This document shows, one piece after another, positions 24,071 through 33,374 of a stretch of DNA of 64,000 nt; the first letter of the stretch is position 1; the number at the start of each line of letters is the position of its first letter. The translations under genes were made by a program, and so were the position numbers. Below the pieces are notes generated by a model, which searched no databases, was not told the origin of the DNA, and saw nothing but the letters and a program-made list of their open reading frames with translations. The DNA lies in assembly GCF_016134045.1 (NCBI RefSeq), contig NZ_CP065915.1, positions 2,356,001 to 2,420,000 of the forward strand, read 5' to 3'. The DNA is from Pelagovum pacificum. GTDB taxonomy: Bacteria; Pseudomonadota; Alphaproteobacteria; Rhodobacterales; Rhodobacteraceae.

Positions 24071-25624
24071 ATGAACATGCTTTCTCGACGCGGCTTTCTT
24101 GCCGCAAGTGCGGCCGCCATTGGCGCTGCACACTTGCCCCGCATCGCCTTCGCGCAAGGGGTGGCGCCGATCAGCCTCTCCGCTGCGACGCGCACGCTCG
24201 ACATCGACGGTCGCGCTGCCACGGTCTTCGGGCTTGCCGGCCCCGGCGGTCAGGGACTGATCCTCGACCCCGGCCAGAGGTTCCGGGTCGATCTGACCAA
24301 CGACCTGGACGTCGGTACCATCATCCACTGGCACGGACAGATCCCGCCCAACGCGCAGGACGGTGTGCCGGACATGCCGATGCCCCTCCTCGCACCGGGT
24401 GAAACCCGATCCTACGACTTCGAGGCACGGCCCGGCACGCACTGGATGCACAGCCATGTGCCCACCCAGGAGATGCAGCTGCTCGCCGCGCCGCTGATCG
24501 TGCGCTCGGCCGAGGACGTTGCTGCCGACCGGCAAGACGTCGTGATGTTCCTTCATGACTTCTCCTTCAAGGCCCCCGAGGAGGTTCTGGCCGAGATCGG
24601 CGCAGGTCATGGCGGCGGGCACGGCGCGGGCCATGGTGCCGGTGCATTGCCCGATCAGGGCGCTCCCATGGGAGGCATGGGGGCGATGCAGGGCATGGAT
24701 CACGGGGCCATGGGCCATGGCGCCACGGGCGGCATGCCGATGGGCAACATGCCCGGAATGGGCGGGATGATGGGTATGGGCGGCCAGATGGGCGGCATGG
24801 CCATGGACCTGAACGACTATGACTGGGACGCCTATCTCGCCAACGACCGGACACTGTCGGACCCGGAGGTAGTGCGGGTCGAGCGCGGCGGGCGTATCCG
24901 GCTCCGGGTCATCAACGCCGCAGCGGCGACGGTGTTCTGGATCGACACCGGGGCGGCCGAGGCGCGGCTGGTCGCGGTGGACGGGCACGCCGTCCAGCCT
25001 ATCGCGGGCTCGCGGTTTGGGCTGGCGATGGGCCAGCGGCTGGACATCGAGATCGACCTGCCGAACGAGGGCGGCGCCTGGCCGATCATTGCGCTACGCG
25101 AAGGGGCGCGGGAGCGCACCGGGCTCATCCTCGCCACGCAGGGCGCCGAGGTCCAGCGCCTCGATGCCGTGGCGGAGTCTGAAGCGCCCGCTTTCGACAC
25201 CGATCTGGCGCAGGAGGCGCGCCTGGTCGCGCTGAATGCCCTGCCGGACCGGCCGGTGGATCGCAGCCAGATGCTTATGCTGGGCGGTTCGATGCAGCCC
25301 TATCTCTGGACGATCAACGGGGCTGTCTGGGGCCAGCACCAGCCGATCACCGCTCGCAGCGGCGAGCGCGTCGTACTGTCGTTCCACAACATGTCGATGA
25401 TGGCCCACCCGATGCATCTGCACGGCCATGTGTTCCAGGTCGTCGGGTTGAACGGGCGACGCGTTGCCGGTGCGCTGCGCGACACGGTTCATGTGCCGCC
25501 GATGTCCAGGGTCGACGTCGCGCTCGATGCAGGCGAAGCCGCCCGCTGGATGCTGCACTGTCACCACATGCCGCACCTCGCCTCGGGCATGATGACCGAG
25601 TTCGCGGTCACTGCTTCGGTCTGA
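24071..25624 (+). CDS. Methionine-rich multicopper oxidase (CopA/PcoA-like)
   Basis: This 517-residue Tat-exported oxidase (SRRGFLAASAAAIGAAHLP) has the copper blocks HWHGQ, HWMHSH, HPMHLHGHVF and HCHHMPHLASGM. Between domains 1 and 2, around residues 175-250, lies a long Met/His/Gly-rich insert (GGHGAGHGAG, then repeated GMGG and MGGM). This is typical of copper-resistance oxidases such as PcoA/CopA, where it binds extra Cu(I). The gene follows a small His/Met/Cys protein by 72 bp. A 9-bp GC-rich hairpin lies just after the stop. Cu(I) oxidation in the periplasm is the expected activity. Confidence 0.93.
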   Translation: MNMLSRRGFLAASAAAIGAAHLPRIAFAQGVAPISLSAATRTLDIDGRAATVFGLAGPGGQGLILDPGQRFRVDLTNDLDVGTIIHWHGQIPPNAQDGVPDMPMPLLAPGETRSYDFEARPGTHWMHSHVPTQEMQLLAAPLIVRSAEDVAADRQDVVMFLHDFSFKAPEEVLAEIGAGHGGGHGAGHGAGALPDQGAPMGGMGAMQGMDHGAMGHGATGGMPMGNMPGMGGMMGMGGQMGGMAMDLNDYDWDAYLANDRTLSDPEVVRVERGGRIRLRVINAAAATVFWIDTGAAEARLVAVDGHAVQPIAGSRFGLAMGQRLDIEIDLPNEGGAWPIIALREGARERTGLILATQGAEVQRLDAVAESEAPAFDTDLAQEARLVALNALPDRPVDRSQMLMLGGSMQPYLWTINGAVWGQHQPITARSGERVVLSFHNMSMMAHPMHLHGHVFQVVGLNGRRVAGALRDTVHVPPMSRVDVALDAGEAARWMLHCHHMPHLASGMMTEFAVTASV

Positions 25625-25628
25625 CTTA

Positions 25629-25657
25629 GTCGGGGCGCTCGGACCGATCGCCCCGAC
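25629..25657 (+). terminator. GC-rich hairpin after the multicopper oxidase
   Basis: The arms GTCGGGGCG and CGCCCCGAC form a perfect 9-bp stem around an 11-nt loop directly after the stop. No clear T-run follows. It may end or attenuate transcription, or stabilise the oxidase mRNA. Confidence 0.5.
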
Positions 25658-25727
25658 GTCCTGCCCCTTGTTGTCGCTAGGGTCAGTTACGAAGCCCATC
25701 CCAGGGCTGAAAAACACGGAGTATGAA

Positions 25728-25856
25728 ATGATGAACGGCGACAACACGGGCTCGATGATGGGTTGGGGAATGGGCTTCGGTTGGTTCTGGATGGTCGTCA
25801 TCCTTGTGCTGGTCGGTCTCGTGATTGCCGCGCTGGTAAAATATCTGCGCAAGTGA
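25728..25856 (+). CDS. 42-aa single-helix membrane protein
   Basis: This very small protein consists of a Met/Gly/Trp-rich head (MMNGDNTGSMMGWGMGFGWF) and one membrane helix (MVVILVLVGLVIAALVKYL). GGAG lies 7 bp before ATG 25,728, and a second ATG follows at once. Such short proteins, often labelled SHOCT-less or hypothetical, recur between copper oxidase and DUF305 genes. The Met-rich head suggests contact with Cu(I), but this is inference. Confidence 0.7.
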   Translation: MMNGDNTGSMMGWGMGFGWFWMVVILVLVGLVIAALVKYLRK

Positions 25857-25943
25857 GGGCTTTCCCTTACCTGAAAAGCCAAGGGCATTGTTGCTTTGCT
25901 GAATGCGCTTAACTTGCAGCAACATTCGTTCAGGAGCTGAAAT

Positions 25944-26429
25944 ATGAACTACGGACGTTTCTTTGCGATGATTGCGACTTCGACGGTCGTGATGTTTGGA
26001 TTGATGTATCTGAACACCTACGCGCTCGACCACATCTTCTTCTCGCAGACGCGGATGTGGATGGCGATCTATATGGGCGCGGTGATGGCAATCATCATGC
26101 TAGCTTTCATGCTGGGCATGTATTCCAACAAGAAGGTCGATTTCGCGATCTTCGCGGGCGCTGCCGCAGCCTTCGCCCTGTCGCTGTGGCTTGTCCGCAG
26201 CCAGGAGACGGTCGACGACCTCGCCTGGATGCGGGCGATGATCCCACACCATTCCATCGCCATCCTGACCAGCGAGCGCGCCAATATCTCAGATCCTAGG
26301 GTTCGGGCACTGGCAGATGCAATCATCGAGGCACAGCTCAGCGAAATTGCTGAAATGAAGAGCTACATCGCAGACATCGAGGCGAATGGCGAGGCACCCG
26401 CGGGCACGCCCCGCGCCGAAATTGAATGA
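25944..26429 (+). CDS. DUF305 membrane protein
   Basis: This 161-residue protein has three membrane helices and then a DUF305 domain with MRAMIPHHSIAILTSERANI. It aligns over its whole length with the first part of the protein at 12,710 (FGLMYLNTY, LAFMLGMY, SLWLVRSQ are shared). It lacks the C-terminal extension of that paralog. DUF305 proteins bind copper or silver ions through the HH and Met residues. It lies in the plus-strand copper cluster between the 42-aa protein and DUF302. Confidence 0.88.
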   Translation: MNYGRFFAMIATSTVVMFGLMYLNTYALDHIFFSQTRMWMAIYMGAVMAIIMLAFMLGMYSNKKVDFAIFAGAAAAFALSLWLVRSQETVDDLAWMRAMIPHHSIAILTSERANISDPRVRALADAIIEAQLSEIAEMKSYIADIEANGEAPAGTPRAEIE

Positions 26430-26495
26430 CGCCACAGCCTGGTGGAGAGCAGATTCCGCTGCTGGAGTTGAAGTGATGAACCGAAAGGAACGACA

Positions 26496-26882
26496 ATGGA
26501 CTACACGATCAACCGCCTGATTGCGGACGCAGAATTTGACGCCGTCGAGGCCCGCACCCGTGCTGCGTTGACCGACAACGGTTTCGGCATCCTGACCGAA
26601 ATCGACGTCAAGGCGACGATGAAAAAGAAGTTGGATGTCGAGATGCCGGCCTATCGCATCCTCGGTGCCTGCAACCCCAAGATGGCACATCAGGCGATCG
26701 GGATCGAGCCTAGGGTGGGCGCGATGCTGCCCTGCAACGTCATCTTGCGCGAAGTCGAGGACGGCGTCGAGGTCAGCGCTATCGATCCTGTGGCGTCGAT
26801 GCAGGCGATCGAGAACGCCGAGCTGACGGCCGTGGCAGGCGAGGTGCGCGACCTGCTGGCGAAAGCCGTCGAGGCGATCTGA
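26496..26882 (+). CDS. DUF302 protein
   Basis: This 128-residue soluble DUF302 protein carries the typical pattern GFGILTEIDVKATMKKKL, then YRILGACNPKMAHQAI and LPCNVILRE. The family is often found with oxidative or metal-stress genes and is proposed to bind small ligands or heme. Its stop is followed 1 bp later by the TVP38-like gene start, which indicates an operon. No signal peptide is seen, so it acts in the cytoplasm. Confidence 0.9.
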   Translation: MDYTINRLIADAEFDAVEARTRAALTDNGFGILTEIDVKATMKKKLDVEMPAYRILGACNPKMAHQAIGIEPRVGAMLPCNVILREVEDGVEVSAIDPVASMQAIENAELTAVAGEVRDLLAKAVEAI

Positions 26883-26883
26883 G

Positions 26884-27558
26884 ATGAGCCTGCGCGCCGC
26901 CATCCTCACGGGCCTTGCGATCCTCGGGATCGGACTGCTCGCTGTCTGGCAGTTCGCGCCTTCGGTATTCGCCGAGGCGCGCAGCCTTCTGGACGTCGAG
27001 CGTCTGGAAATGCTGGTGGCGCGCGCCGGTCTCTGGGGGCCGGTCCTGATCGTCACGCTTATGACCCTTGCGGTCGTGGCCAGCCCCATCCCGAGCGCGC
27101 CGATCGCACTGGCGGCCGGAGCGGCCTACGGACATCTCTGGGGGACCGTGCAGGTCGTCATCGGCGCCGAGCTCGGGGCGCTGATCGCCTTCGGTCTCGC
27201 ACGGGTTCTGGGGCATGATGTCTTGCGGCGGGTGTTCGGTGATCGCGTCGATGCCGGGCTTCTCGGCTCGCAGACCGCGTTGACGGCGACGGTTTTTGCC
27301 AGCCGCCTGATGCCCTTCGTGTCCTTCGACATGATCAGCTACGCGGCCGGACTGAGCCGATTGCACGCCTGGCTTTTCGCCCTCGCAACATTGGCGGGGA
27401 TCATCCCGGCAAGCTTCCTGCTGGCACATTTCGGCGGTGAGGCGGTTAGCGGAGACCTCGGGCGCGCGACATGGGCGGTGCTCGGACTCGGGCTTGTGAC
27501 GGGGCTGCCGCTGCTCTGGGTGGCGCTGCGGCAAAAGCCTGAAAAGGAAAATCCATGA
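26884..27558 (+). CDS. TVP38/TMEM64-family membrane protein
   Basis: This 224-residue integral membrane protein belongs to the SNARE-associated/DedA superfamily. The central pattern SPIPSAPIALAAGAAYGHLWG followed by GAELGALIAFGLARVLG matches TVP38 proteins. So does the segment ASRLMPFVSFDMISYAAGLS. These proteins are lipid scramblase or transporter relatives and are often called mercuric-reductase-linked when they sit in metal operons. It overlaps the APC permease start by 4 bp. Confidence 0.88.
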   Translation: MSLRAAILTGLAILGIGLLAVWQFAPSVFAEARSLLDVERLEMLVARAGLWGPVLIVTLMTLAVVASPIPSAPIALAAGAAYGHLWGTVQVVIGAELGALIAFGLARVLGHDVLRRVFGDRVDAGLLGSQTALTATVFASRLMPFVSFDMISYAAGLSRLHAWLFALATLAGIIPASFLLAHFGGEAVSGDLGRATWAVLGLGLVTGLPLLWVALRQKPEKENP

Positions 27559-28865
27559 CGAAAAGCGATTACGAGAAGAACAGCATTACCCTGCCGGGCG
27601 CAGTGGCCATGGGAACCGGCGTGATGATCGGCGCGGGCATCTTCGCGCTGACCGGACAGATCGCCGAACTTGCCGGACCGCTCTTCCCGCGCTCGTTCGT
27701 CGTCGGCGCCATCGTGACCGCGTTCAGCGCCTACACCTACATCAAGATGTCGAACGCGTATCCGTCAGCGGGTGGCATCGGGATGATCCTGAAGAAGGCG
27801 TACGGCCCGACGACGGTCGCGGCGGGTGCTGCACTCCTGATGGCCCTGTCGATGGTGATCAACGAAAGCCTCGTCGCGCGCACATTCGGCACCTACACAC
27901 TGCGGGCGTTCGGCGGCGATCCGGATAGCGTGCTGGTGCCAATCCTCGGCGTCGGGCTGATCGTCTTCGCCTGGCTCGTGAACGTATCGGGCAACCGGTC
28001 GGTCGGGCTTTTGTCCATCGTCATGGCCGTTCTCAAGGTGGGCGGCATCGCGCTGTTCGGGGCAGCCGGCCTCTGGGCGAGCGGCATCTCGTTCGAGGCG
28101 ACAGGTGGAGACATGGGCGCCACCGGCTTCGTGGCGTCGGTTGCGCTGTCGATCCTGGCCTTCAAGGGCTTCACGACCATCACCAACAGCGGCGCAGAGG
28201 TCACCGACCCGCACCGCAATGTGGGCCGGGCCATCATCTGGTCGATTGCCATCTGCGTCGTCGTCTATCTGCTGGTGGCCTTCGCGGTCGGCTCCAGCCT
28301 GCCGCTCGACCGTATCGTGGCGGCGAAGGACTACGCGTTGGCCGAAGCGGCCCAGCCCTCCCTCGGTCAGACCGGCTTCTACCTGACGGTGGCGCTGGCG
28401 CTGGTGGCCACGGCGTCAGGTCTGATCGCCAGCGTGTTCGCGGTCTCGCGGATGCTGGCGATGCTGACCGACATGAAAATGATCCCGCACAGCCATTTCG
28501 GGATGCCGGGCACGATCAAGGACCACACACTCGTCTACACAGTTGTGATCGCGGGCTTTCTCACGGTCTTCTTCGACCTCAGCCGGATCGCGTCTCTCGG
28601 GGCCTTCTTCTATCTGGTGATGGACATCATCATCCACTGGGGCGTGTTCCGGCACCTGCGTGAGGACATCGGCGCACGGGGCTGGGTGTTGCTGACGGCC
28701 ATCGCGCTGGACGCGGCGGTGCTGGCCGCCTTCGCCGCGATGAAGTGGCAGTCCGACCCCCTCATTGTCGTCCTCGGCGCGATCGGCATGGCGCTGGTGT
28801 TCCTGCTTGTCGGGATCTTCCTCGCACGCAATCCCGCCCCGGAAGACGCTCACGACCATCACTAA
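27555..28865 (+). CDS. APC-family permease in the copper cluster
   Basis: This 436-residue amino-acid/polyamine/cation permease has about 12 membrane helices. The family signature is GTGVMIGAGIFALTGQIAEL near the N terminus, with the FKGFTTITNSGAEVTDPHRN loop of the APC fold in the middle. The C terminus is histidine-rich (APEDAHDHH), unusual for amino-acid carriers and suggestive of metal contact. It is translationally coupled to the TVP38-like gene and followed by the copper ATPase. The transported substrate is not evident. Confidence 0.88.
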   Translation: MTKSDYEKNSITLPGAVAMGTGVMIGAGIFALTGQIAELAGPLFPRSFVVGAIVTAFSAYTYIKMSNAYPSAGGIGMILKKAYGPTTVAAGAALLMALSMVINESLVARTFGTYTLRAFGGDPDSVLVPILGVGLIVFAWLVNVSGNRSVGLLSIVMAVLKVGGIALFGAAGLWASGISFEATGGDMGATGFVASVALSILAFKGFTTITNSGAEVTDPHRNVGRAIIWSIAICVVVYLLVAFAVGSSLPLDRIVAAKDYALAEAAQPSLGQTGFYLTVALALVATASGLIASVFAVSRMLAMLTDMKMIPHSHFGMPGTIKDHTLVYTVVIAGFLTVFFDLSRIASLGAFFYLVMDIIIHWGVFRHLREDIGARGWVLLTAIALDAAVLAAFAAMKWQSDPLIVVLGAIGMALVFLLVGIFLARNPAPEDAHDHH

Positions 28866-28932
28866 AAAGAGCTTGAGCTTCCAACGGCTGGAGGCCGCAA
28901 GCTGAAACAAGAGATCGAAAGGCTTGCAGACC

Positions 28933-31266
28933 ATGGAGCATGATCATCATCACGCGGCACCCGACATTCCGGTGGGGACAGAGACGGCGAAGGACCCGGT
29001 CTGCGGGATGACGGTCACGGTAAAGCCCGACGGGCGGCACGCCGAGTTCCAGAGCGAAACCTTCCATTTCTGCTCGGAGAAGTGCCAGACCAAGTTCAAG
29101 GCGGATCCGTGGTTCTATGCCTCGGGCCGGGCCGCCGGGCAGAAGAAGGCTGCTCCGGCCAACGTCCAGTACACCTGCCCGATGCATCCCGAAATCGTTC
29201 GCGATGCGCCGGGGTCCTGCCCGATCTGCGGCATGGCGCTGGAGCCGATGGTTCCCTCGGACGAGCCGAGCGAGGAGTTGACCGACTTCACCCGCCGGAT
29301 GTGGATTTCCGCCGCGGCGGCGGTGCCGCTCATTATCCTGACGATGGGTGAACTGGTCGCGCTGCCGGTGCGCGACTGGATCGGGCATCAGACCGCCAGC
29401 TATCTCGAATTCGTACTGGCCACGCCGATCATCCTCTGGGCCGCCTTGCCATTCTTCCGGCGCGGCTGGGACTCCCTCGTGAACCGCAGCCCCAATATGT
29501 GGACGCTGATCAGCATCGGCGTGGCGGCGGCCTATCTTTACTCGATCGTCGCCACTTTCCTGCCAGGGATCTTTCCGGAACAGTACCGGATGGGCCATGG
29601 CGTCGGCACCTACTTCGAGGCGGCGGTCGTGATCGTGGCGCTGGTCTTCGTCGGCCAGGTTCTCGAATTGCGGGCGCGCGAACGCACCGGAGACGCGATC
29701 CGCGCGCTCCTCGACCTCGCTCCAAAGACGGCGCGGCGCATCCTGCCGGACGGCACCGAATACGACGCGCCGCTGGAGAACATCATGGAGGGCGACCGGC
29801 TGCGCGTGCGGCCCGGCGATGCGGTCCCGGTCGATGGCACGGTGATCGAAGGTCGATCGTCTCTGGACGAAAGCATGCTGACCGGCGAGTCCATGCCGGT
29901 CGAAAAGGGCCCGGGCGATGCGGTGACCGGGGCAACGATCAACAAGAACGGCTCCCTCGTGATCGAGGCGGGCAAGGTCGGGTCCGACACCGTGCTGGCG
30001 CAGATCGTCGCGATGGTGTCGAACGCGCGCCGGTCCCGCGCGCCGATCCAGGGGCTGGCTGACCGGGTGTCGGCGGTGTTCGTGCCGACCGTGGTCGCCA
30101 TCGCCATCATAGCCTTCGTCGTCTGGATGATCTTCGGCCCGGAACCCGCGTTGGTCTTCGCCATGGCATCCGCCGTTTCGGTCCTCATCATCGCCTGCCC
30201 CTGCGCGCTGGGGCTGGCGACGCCGATCTCCATCACCACGGCCGCGGGGCGCGGTGCGCAGGCGGGTGTGCTGATCAAGGACGCCGAGGCGCTGGAGCGT
30301 ATGGCGGGTGTCGATACGCTCATCGTCGACAAGACCGGCACGCTGACCATGGGCAAGCCGAAGCTGACGGACGTTGTGGCGCTTGGTGACATCACCGAGA
30401 CCGACCTGCTGTCGCTGGCCGCAGCTCTGGAGCGCGGCTCGGAACACCCGCTGGCTGAGGCGATCGTCGAGGGAGCCGAGGCGAAGGGTGCGCCGCGTCA
30501 GGAGGCCACGGACTTCGACGCCGTCACCGGCAAGGGCGTGCAGGGGATAGTGGGCGAACGCGCGGTGGCGCTCGGCAACGCCGCGATGATGCGGGAGATG
30601 GGGCTCGACACCGCGCAGGCCGAGGCAAAGGCCGACACCCTGCGCGCCGAGGGCAAGACGGCGATGTTCGTCGCTCTTGACGGCGCGCTCGTCGGCATCG
30701 TGGCGGTCGCCGACCCGATCAAGGACAGCACCGCTCAGGCGATCCGGGAACTCCATGCCCAGGGGCTGCGGGTCATCATGGCCACGGGCGACAACGAGCG
30801 CACGGCACAGGCGGTGGCGGGCAAGCTTGACATCGACGAGGTCCGCGCGGGCATCCTGCCCGAGGCCAAGAAGGACCTGATCGACCAGTTGCGCCGCGAT
30901 GGCCACAAGATCGCCATGGCGGGGGACGGGGTGAACGACGCGCCCGCGCTGGCCGCCGCCGATGTCGGCATCGCCATGGGCACTGGAGCCGATGTTGCGA
31001 TGGAAAGCGCAGGCATCACCCTGTTGGGCGGCGACTTGATGGGCATCGTGCGGGCCCGCAAGCTCGCCCGCGCCACATTGCGCAACATCAAGCAGAACCT
31101 GTTCTTCGCATTCGCCTACAACGCTCTCGGCGTCCCTATCGCAGCAGGACTGCTCTATCCCGTGACCGGCCTGCTGCTCTCGCCGATGATTGCGGCGGCG
31201 GCGATGAGCCTGTCCTCGGTCTCGGTGATCACCAACGCCTTACGGCTCAGGCGGGTCGATCTCTGA
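28933..31266 (+). CDS. Cu/Ag-exporting P1B-type ATPase with YHS and HMBD domains
   Basis: This copper pump of about 777 residues has a His-rich start (EHDHHHAAP), a YHS domain ([20 protein letters not shown]) and a heavy-metal-binding domain ([10 protein letters not shown], then [10 protein letters not shown]). It carries these in place of the usual HMA domain. Core motifs are [28 protein letters not shown] and [10 protein letters not shown]. The last helices contain AYNALGVP and MSLSSVSV, the P1B-1 copper/silver signature. ATG 28,933 is chosen; a TTG 9 bp earlier is in frame. It feeds Cu(I) to the periplasmic oxidases of this cluster. Confidence 0.93.
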   Translation: MEHDHHHAAPDIPVGTETAKDPVCGMTVTVKPDGRHAEFQSETFHFCSEKCQTKFKADPWFYASGRAAGQKKAAPANVQYTCPMHPEIVRDAPGSCPICGMALEPMVPSDEPSEELTDFTRRMWISAAAAVPLIILTMGELVALPVRDWIGHQTASYLEFVLATPIILWAALPFFRRGWDSLVNRSPNMWTLISIGVAAAYLYSIVATFLPGIFPEQYRMGHGVGTYFEAAVVIVALVFVGQVLELRARERTGDAIRALLDLAPKTARRILPDGTEYDAPLENIMEGDRLRVRPGDAVPVDGTVIEGRSSLDESMLTGESMPVEKGPGDAVTGATINKNGSLVIEAGKVGSDTVLAQIVAMVSNARRSRAPIQGLADRVSAVFVPTVVAIAIIAFVVWMIFGPEPALVFAMASAVSVLIIACPCALGLATPISITTAAGRGAQAGVLIKDAEALERMAGVDTLIVDKTGTLTMGKPKLTDVVALGDITETDLLSLAAALERGSEHPLAEAIVEGAEAKGAPRQEATDFDAVTGKGVQGIVGERAVALGNAAMMREMGLDTAQAEAKADTLRAEGKTAMFVALDGALVGIVAVADPIKDSTAQAIRELHAQGLRVIMATGDNERTAQAVAGKLDIDEVRAGILPEAKKDLIDQLRRDGHKIAMAGDGVNDAPALAAADVGIAMGTGADVAMESAGITLLGGDLMGIVRARKLARATLRNIKQNLFFAFAYNALGVPIAAGLLYPVTGLLLSPMIAAAAMSLSSVSVITNALRLRRVDL

Positions 31267-31305
31267 CCTGCAAGTCCACACATTCAACCTCGAAAGGAAA
31301 ATCAG

Positions 31306-31785
31306 ATGACCCAAGACACTTTTTCCCGCCGCACGCTCCTGATCGGCGGAGCTGCACTGGTGGCTGCATCGCCCCTGAGGGCTCTTGCGCAAGGCGCCGG
31401 ACCGGCGATCCACGTGATGAAGGACCCCAACTGCGGCTGCTGCTCGGCCTGGATCGAGATCCTCGAGAACGACGGCTTCTCCGTCACGACCGAGGCGAGC
31501 GCCGGGACGCTTCTGATGCGTTACAAGCTGGACAACGGAATCCCGCAGGAGATGGCCTCCTGCCATACAGGCCGCATCGAAGGCTACATGATCGAGGGCC
31601 ACGTCCCCGCTGCCGATATCTGGCGCCTTCTGGAAGAGCGTCCGGACGCAGTCGGCCTCGCAGTGCCCGGCATGCCCTACGGCTCGCCCGGAATGGGACC
31701 GGAAAGCGAGCGAGAGGCCTTTGACGTGTTTCTGATCCGAGGCGACGGATCGACCGAGGTCTTCACCAGCTATGCTTCTGCCTGA
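31306..31785 (+). CDS. Tat-exported DUF411 metal-binding protein
   Basis: This 159-residue periplasmic DUF411 protein starts with a twin-arginine signal (FSRRTLLIGGAALVAASPLR). The mature domain has the metal site DPNCGCCSAWIEILE, the ASCHTG motif, EGHVPAADI and the GMPYGSPGM loop. DUF411 proteins are regular members of copper operons and bind Cu(I) through the Cys/Met residues. It closes the plus-strand copper cluster; copy B of the prophage remnant begins 27 bp later on the other strand. Confidence 0.9.
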   Translation: MTQDTFSRRTLLIGGAALVAASPLRALAQGAGPAIHVMKDPNCGCCSAWIEILENDGFSVTTEASAGTLLMRYKLDNGIPQEMASCHTGRIEGYMIEGHVPAADIWRLLEERPDAVGLAVPGMPYGSPGMGPESEREAFDVFLIRGDGSTEVFTSYASA

Positions 31786-31811
31786 CCTTGAGGCTGCAAT
31801 TCGGTTCTTGA

Positions 31812-32069
31812 TCAGGGGCGAGAAGATATACGCGCCTGATCCCGCATAACAGCGTAGTCCGCCAGCATCTCCGCGACCGCCGACCCCTCCGGCAGCAGGG
31901 CCAGTTCCTCGGCCGCCCGCGCCTGGAGATCCCGGCTGTACTCGACGACGGGCGGACACGCCCCGAGGCTGCCGACGTCAGAAGCGCCCGTCGCGCAGCT
32001 GCTCAGCCAGATCGTCGCGAGAACGAGGGCGACGCGTCGCGGCCTCGAGCATCTTGCGTTGGACATCAT
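31812..32069 (-). CDS. Rz1-like outer spanin lipoprotein (overlapping)
   Basis: This lipoprotein of about 85 residues has the lipobox LSSC after a basic, hydrophobic leader (RRVALVLATIWLSSC). The mature part with ACPPVVEYSRDLQARAAEEL is common in alphaproteobacterial phage lysis cassettes. Its first 92 bp overlap the end of the membrane protein gene at 31,978-32,235 in another frame. This nested arrangement is the hallmark of Rz/Rz1 spanin pairs, which fuse inner and outer membranes in the last step of lysis. ATG 32,069 or 32,066 may be used. Confidence 0.75.
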   Translation of the reverse strand: MMSNARCSRPRRVALVLATIWLSSCATGASDVGSLGACPPVVEYSRDLQARAAEELALLPEGSAVAEMLADYAVMRDQARISSRP

Positions 32070-32235
32070 TGGCCTTCTCCGTAGTCTCAAGGCGTTCGAC
32101 GAGGCGTCCCGCTCGCTCGCCGAACCGCCGAAGCGCGAGCACGAACAGCACCACGGCGAGGATGATGGCCCCGTAGCGCAGCGCCGCCTGCACCCACGGG
32201 CGGGCCGCGATCCCGGTGAGGAGCCCGGCGATCAC
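31978..32235 (-). CDS. Rz-like inner spanin
   Basis: This 85-residue protein has one N-terminal membrane helix (AALRYGAIILAVVLFVLAL) and then a charged coiled coil (RAGRLVERLETTEKANDVQR). This is the layout of an inner-membrane spanin subunit. Its start overlaps the endolysin stop by 4 bp, and its tail overlaps the lipoprotein gene. It could alternatively be a small holin-like protein, but the nested lipoprotein favours the spanin reading. Confidence 0.7.
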   Translation of the reverse strand: MIAGLLTGIAARPWVQAALRYGAIILAVVLFVLALRRFGERAGRLVERLETTEKANDVQRKMLEAATRRPRSRDDLAEQLRDGRF

Positions 32236-32906
32236 CGCCGGCCCCGCTTCCAGTCATCGAGGCGAGCATAGATGGTGACCGCGATGCCTCCGAGCGCCAC
32301 AAGGATGAACACCCAGGGCAGGGTGTCGAGATACGGCACAAGCGGCAGGATGGCGGATTGGGTCTCTGCCAGGACGCTCTGCGCGACCTCGACCCCGGCT
32401 GCGCCCAGCGTCGCCACGCCAGCCGCGCCACCGCCTTTCAAGGTGCGGCTCTCAGCCAGCGCTTCGCGTGCGGGCGGCGTCTCGGCTGCAAATGCCGTCG
32501 CCCGGACCGGGAACCGCTCGCCCCACTGACGCGCCGGGCCGAGGTCGACATGGATAAACCCCGAGCGCGGATAGAAGCCGAAGCCGAGGAACCCGACCTC
32601 CCGCGCTGCGGCCTCGAACGCCACCGGGTCGTGGTTCGTCATGGCGATGTCGAAGGCGGCGCCATCAAGGTGCTTGGATCGGGTCGCGCCGCCGACGGCG
32701 CGGTTGTGCTCTGGGCTGCGATAGGCCGAACGGACGATCAGCGGCTTGCCCAGCTGGTCGCGCAGCGCCTGCAGCTTGTCGAGCGCGGGTTCGCTGACCA
32801 GCAGTTTGCCAGTGCCCCGGCAGGCGATCTCAGCCGGGCTGAAATTCCGCCAGCGCCATGCGCTCTCCGGAACGTCGCGCCAATGGCGATAGAATGTCGT
32901 GGTCAT
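32232..32906 (-). CDS. M15-type endolysin with a C-terminal membrane anchor
   Basis: This 224-residue peptidoglycan peptidase of the M15/VanY type cleaves cell-wall cross-links during phage release. The N-terminal part contains WRWRNFSPAEIACRGTGKL. The zinc motifs are SKHLDGAAFD and FIHVDLG, with RSAYRSPEHN before them. A membrane helix near the end (PWVFILVALGGIAVTIYARL) and a basic tail suggest membrane release control, as in signal-arrest endolysins but at the other end. The start is ATG 32,906. A fragment of the same gene remains in copy A at 568-1,079. Confidence 0.88.
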   Translation of the reverse strand: MTTTFYRHWRDVPESAWRWRNFSPAEIACRGTGKLLVSEPALDKLQALRDQLGKPLIVRSAYRSPEHNRAVGGATRSKHLDGAAFDIAMTNHDPVAFEAAAREVGFLGFGFYPRSGFIHVDLGPARQWGERFPVRATAFAAETPPAREALAESRTLKGGGAAGVATLGAAGVEVAQSVLAETQSAILPLVPYLDTLPWVFILVALGGIAVTIYARLDDWKRGRR

Positions 32907-33066
32907 GGGGGTCCTCCGAAACGAGTTGTCGGCCCCTCGCAGGGCTCGGTGCGTTCGCCGTTCGGGAAGGTCCACTGGACCTTCTCGTCTGCCTTTCAGG
33001 CAGACCACGGCTCACCCCGCCACGAGGGCGGGTCATTGCGGGCTGATGAATGGGGATCGGGTACGG

Positions 33067-33354
33067 CTACGGGCCGCCGCCGAAGATCTTGAGCTTGATG
33101 GCGATGCCCGCGAGCAGCGCCAGCATGACGCCGGTGGTGATCATGCGCGCGGCAGTCTGCATGGCGGTGCGGCGCACCAGGCGGATGCAGTCCACCAGCG
33201 AGCGCAGATCGCGGATGTCGAGCGCGGCCTCGTCGCCGTCGAGGCCGACATCGGCGAGAGCGCGCTTCGCGCCTTCCTCGGCGGCCCGCGTCAGGATGGC
33301 CTCGAACTCGGCGTCGGGCATGCGGACGTAGCCCTCGGATCGGGGTGGGTTCAT
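33067..33354 (-). CDS. DUF6127 small phage membrane protein
   Basis: This 95-residue protein has a soluble N-terminal half (EGYVRMPDAEFEAILTRAAE) and one C-terminal membrane helix (MITTGVMLALLAGIAIKLKI). It matches the small DUF6127-type proteins found just before endolysin genes in alphaproteobacterial prophages, where a holin-like role is often suspected. ATG 33,354 starts 20 bp after the broken tail gene. No equivalent remains in copy A. Confidence 0.7.
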   Translation of the reverse strand: MNPPRSEGYVRMPDAEFEAILTRAAEEGAKRALADVGLDGDEAALDIRDLRSLVDCIRLVRRTAMQTAARMITTGVMLALLAGIAIKLKIFGGGP

Positions 33355-33374
33355 CAGGGTCCTCCTTCCGCCGC

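Noticed and set aside
28762-30906. A 714-codon open frame antisense to the copper ATPase
   Set aside because: It is a shadow of the GC-rich coding strand; its translation is Arg/Gly/His-rich with no family pattern, while the plus strand has every P-type ATPase motif.
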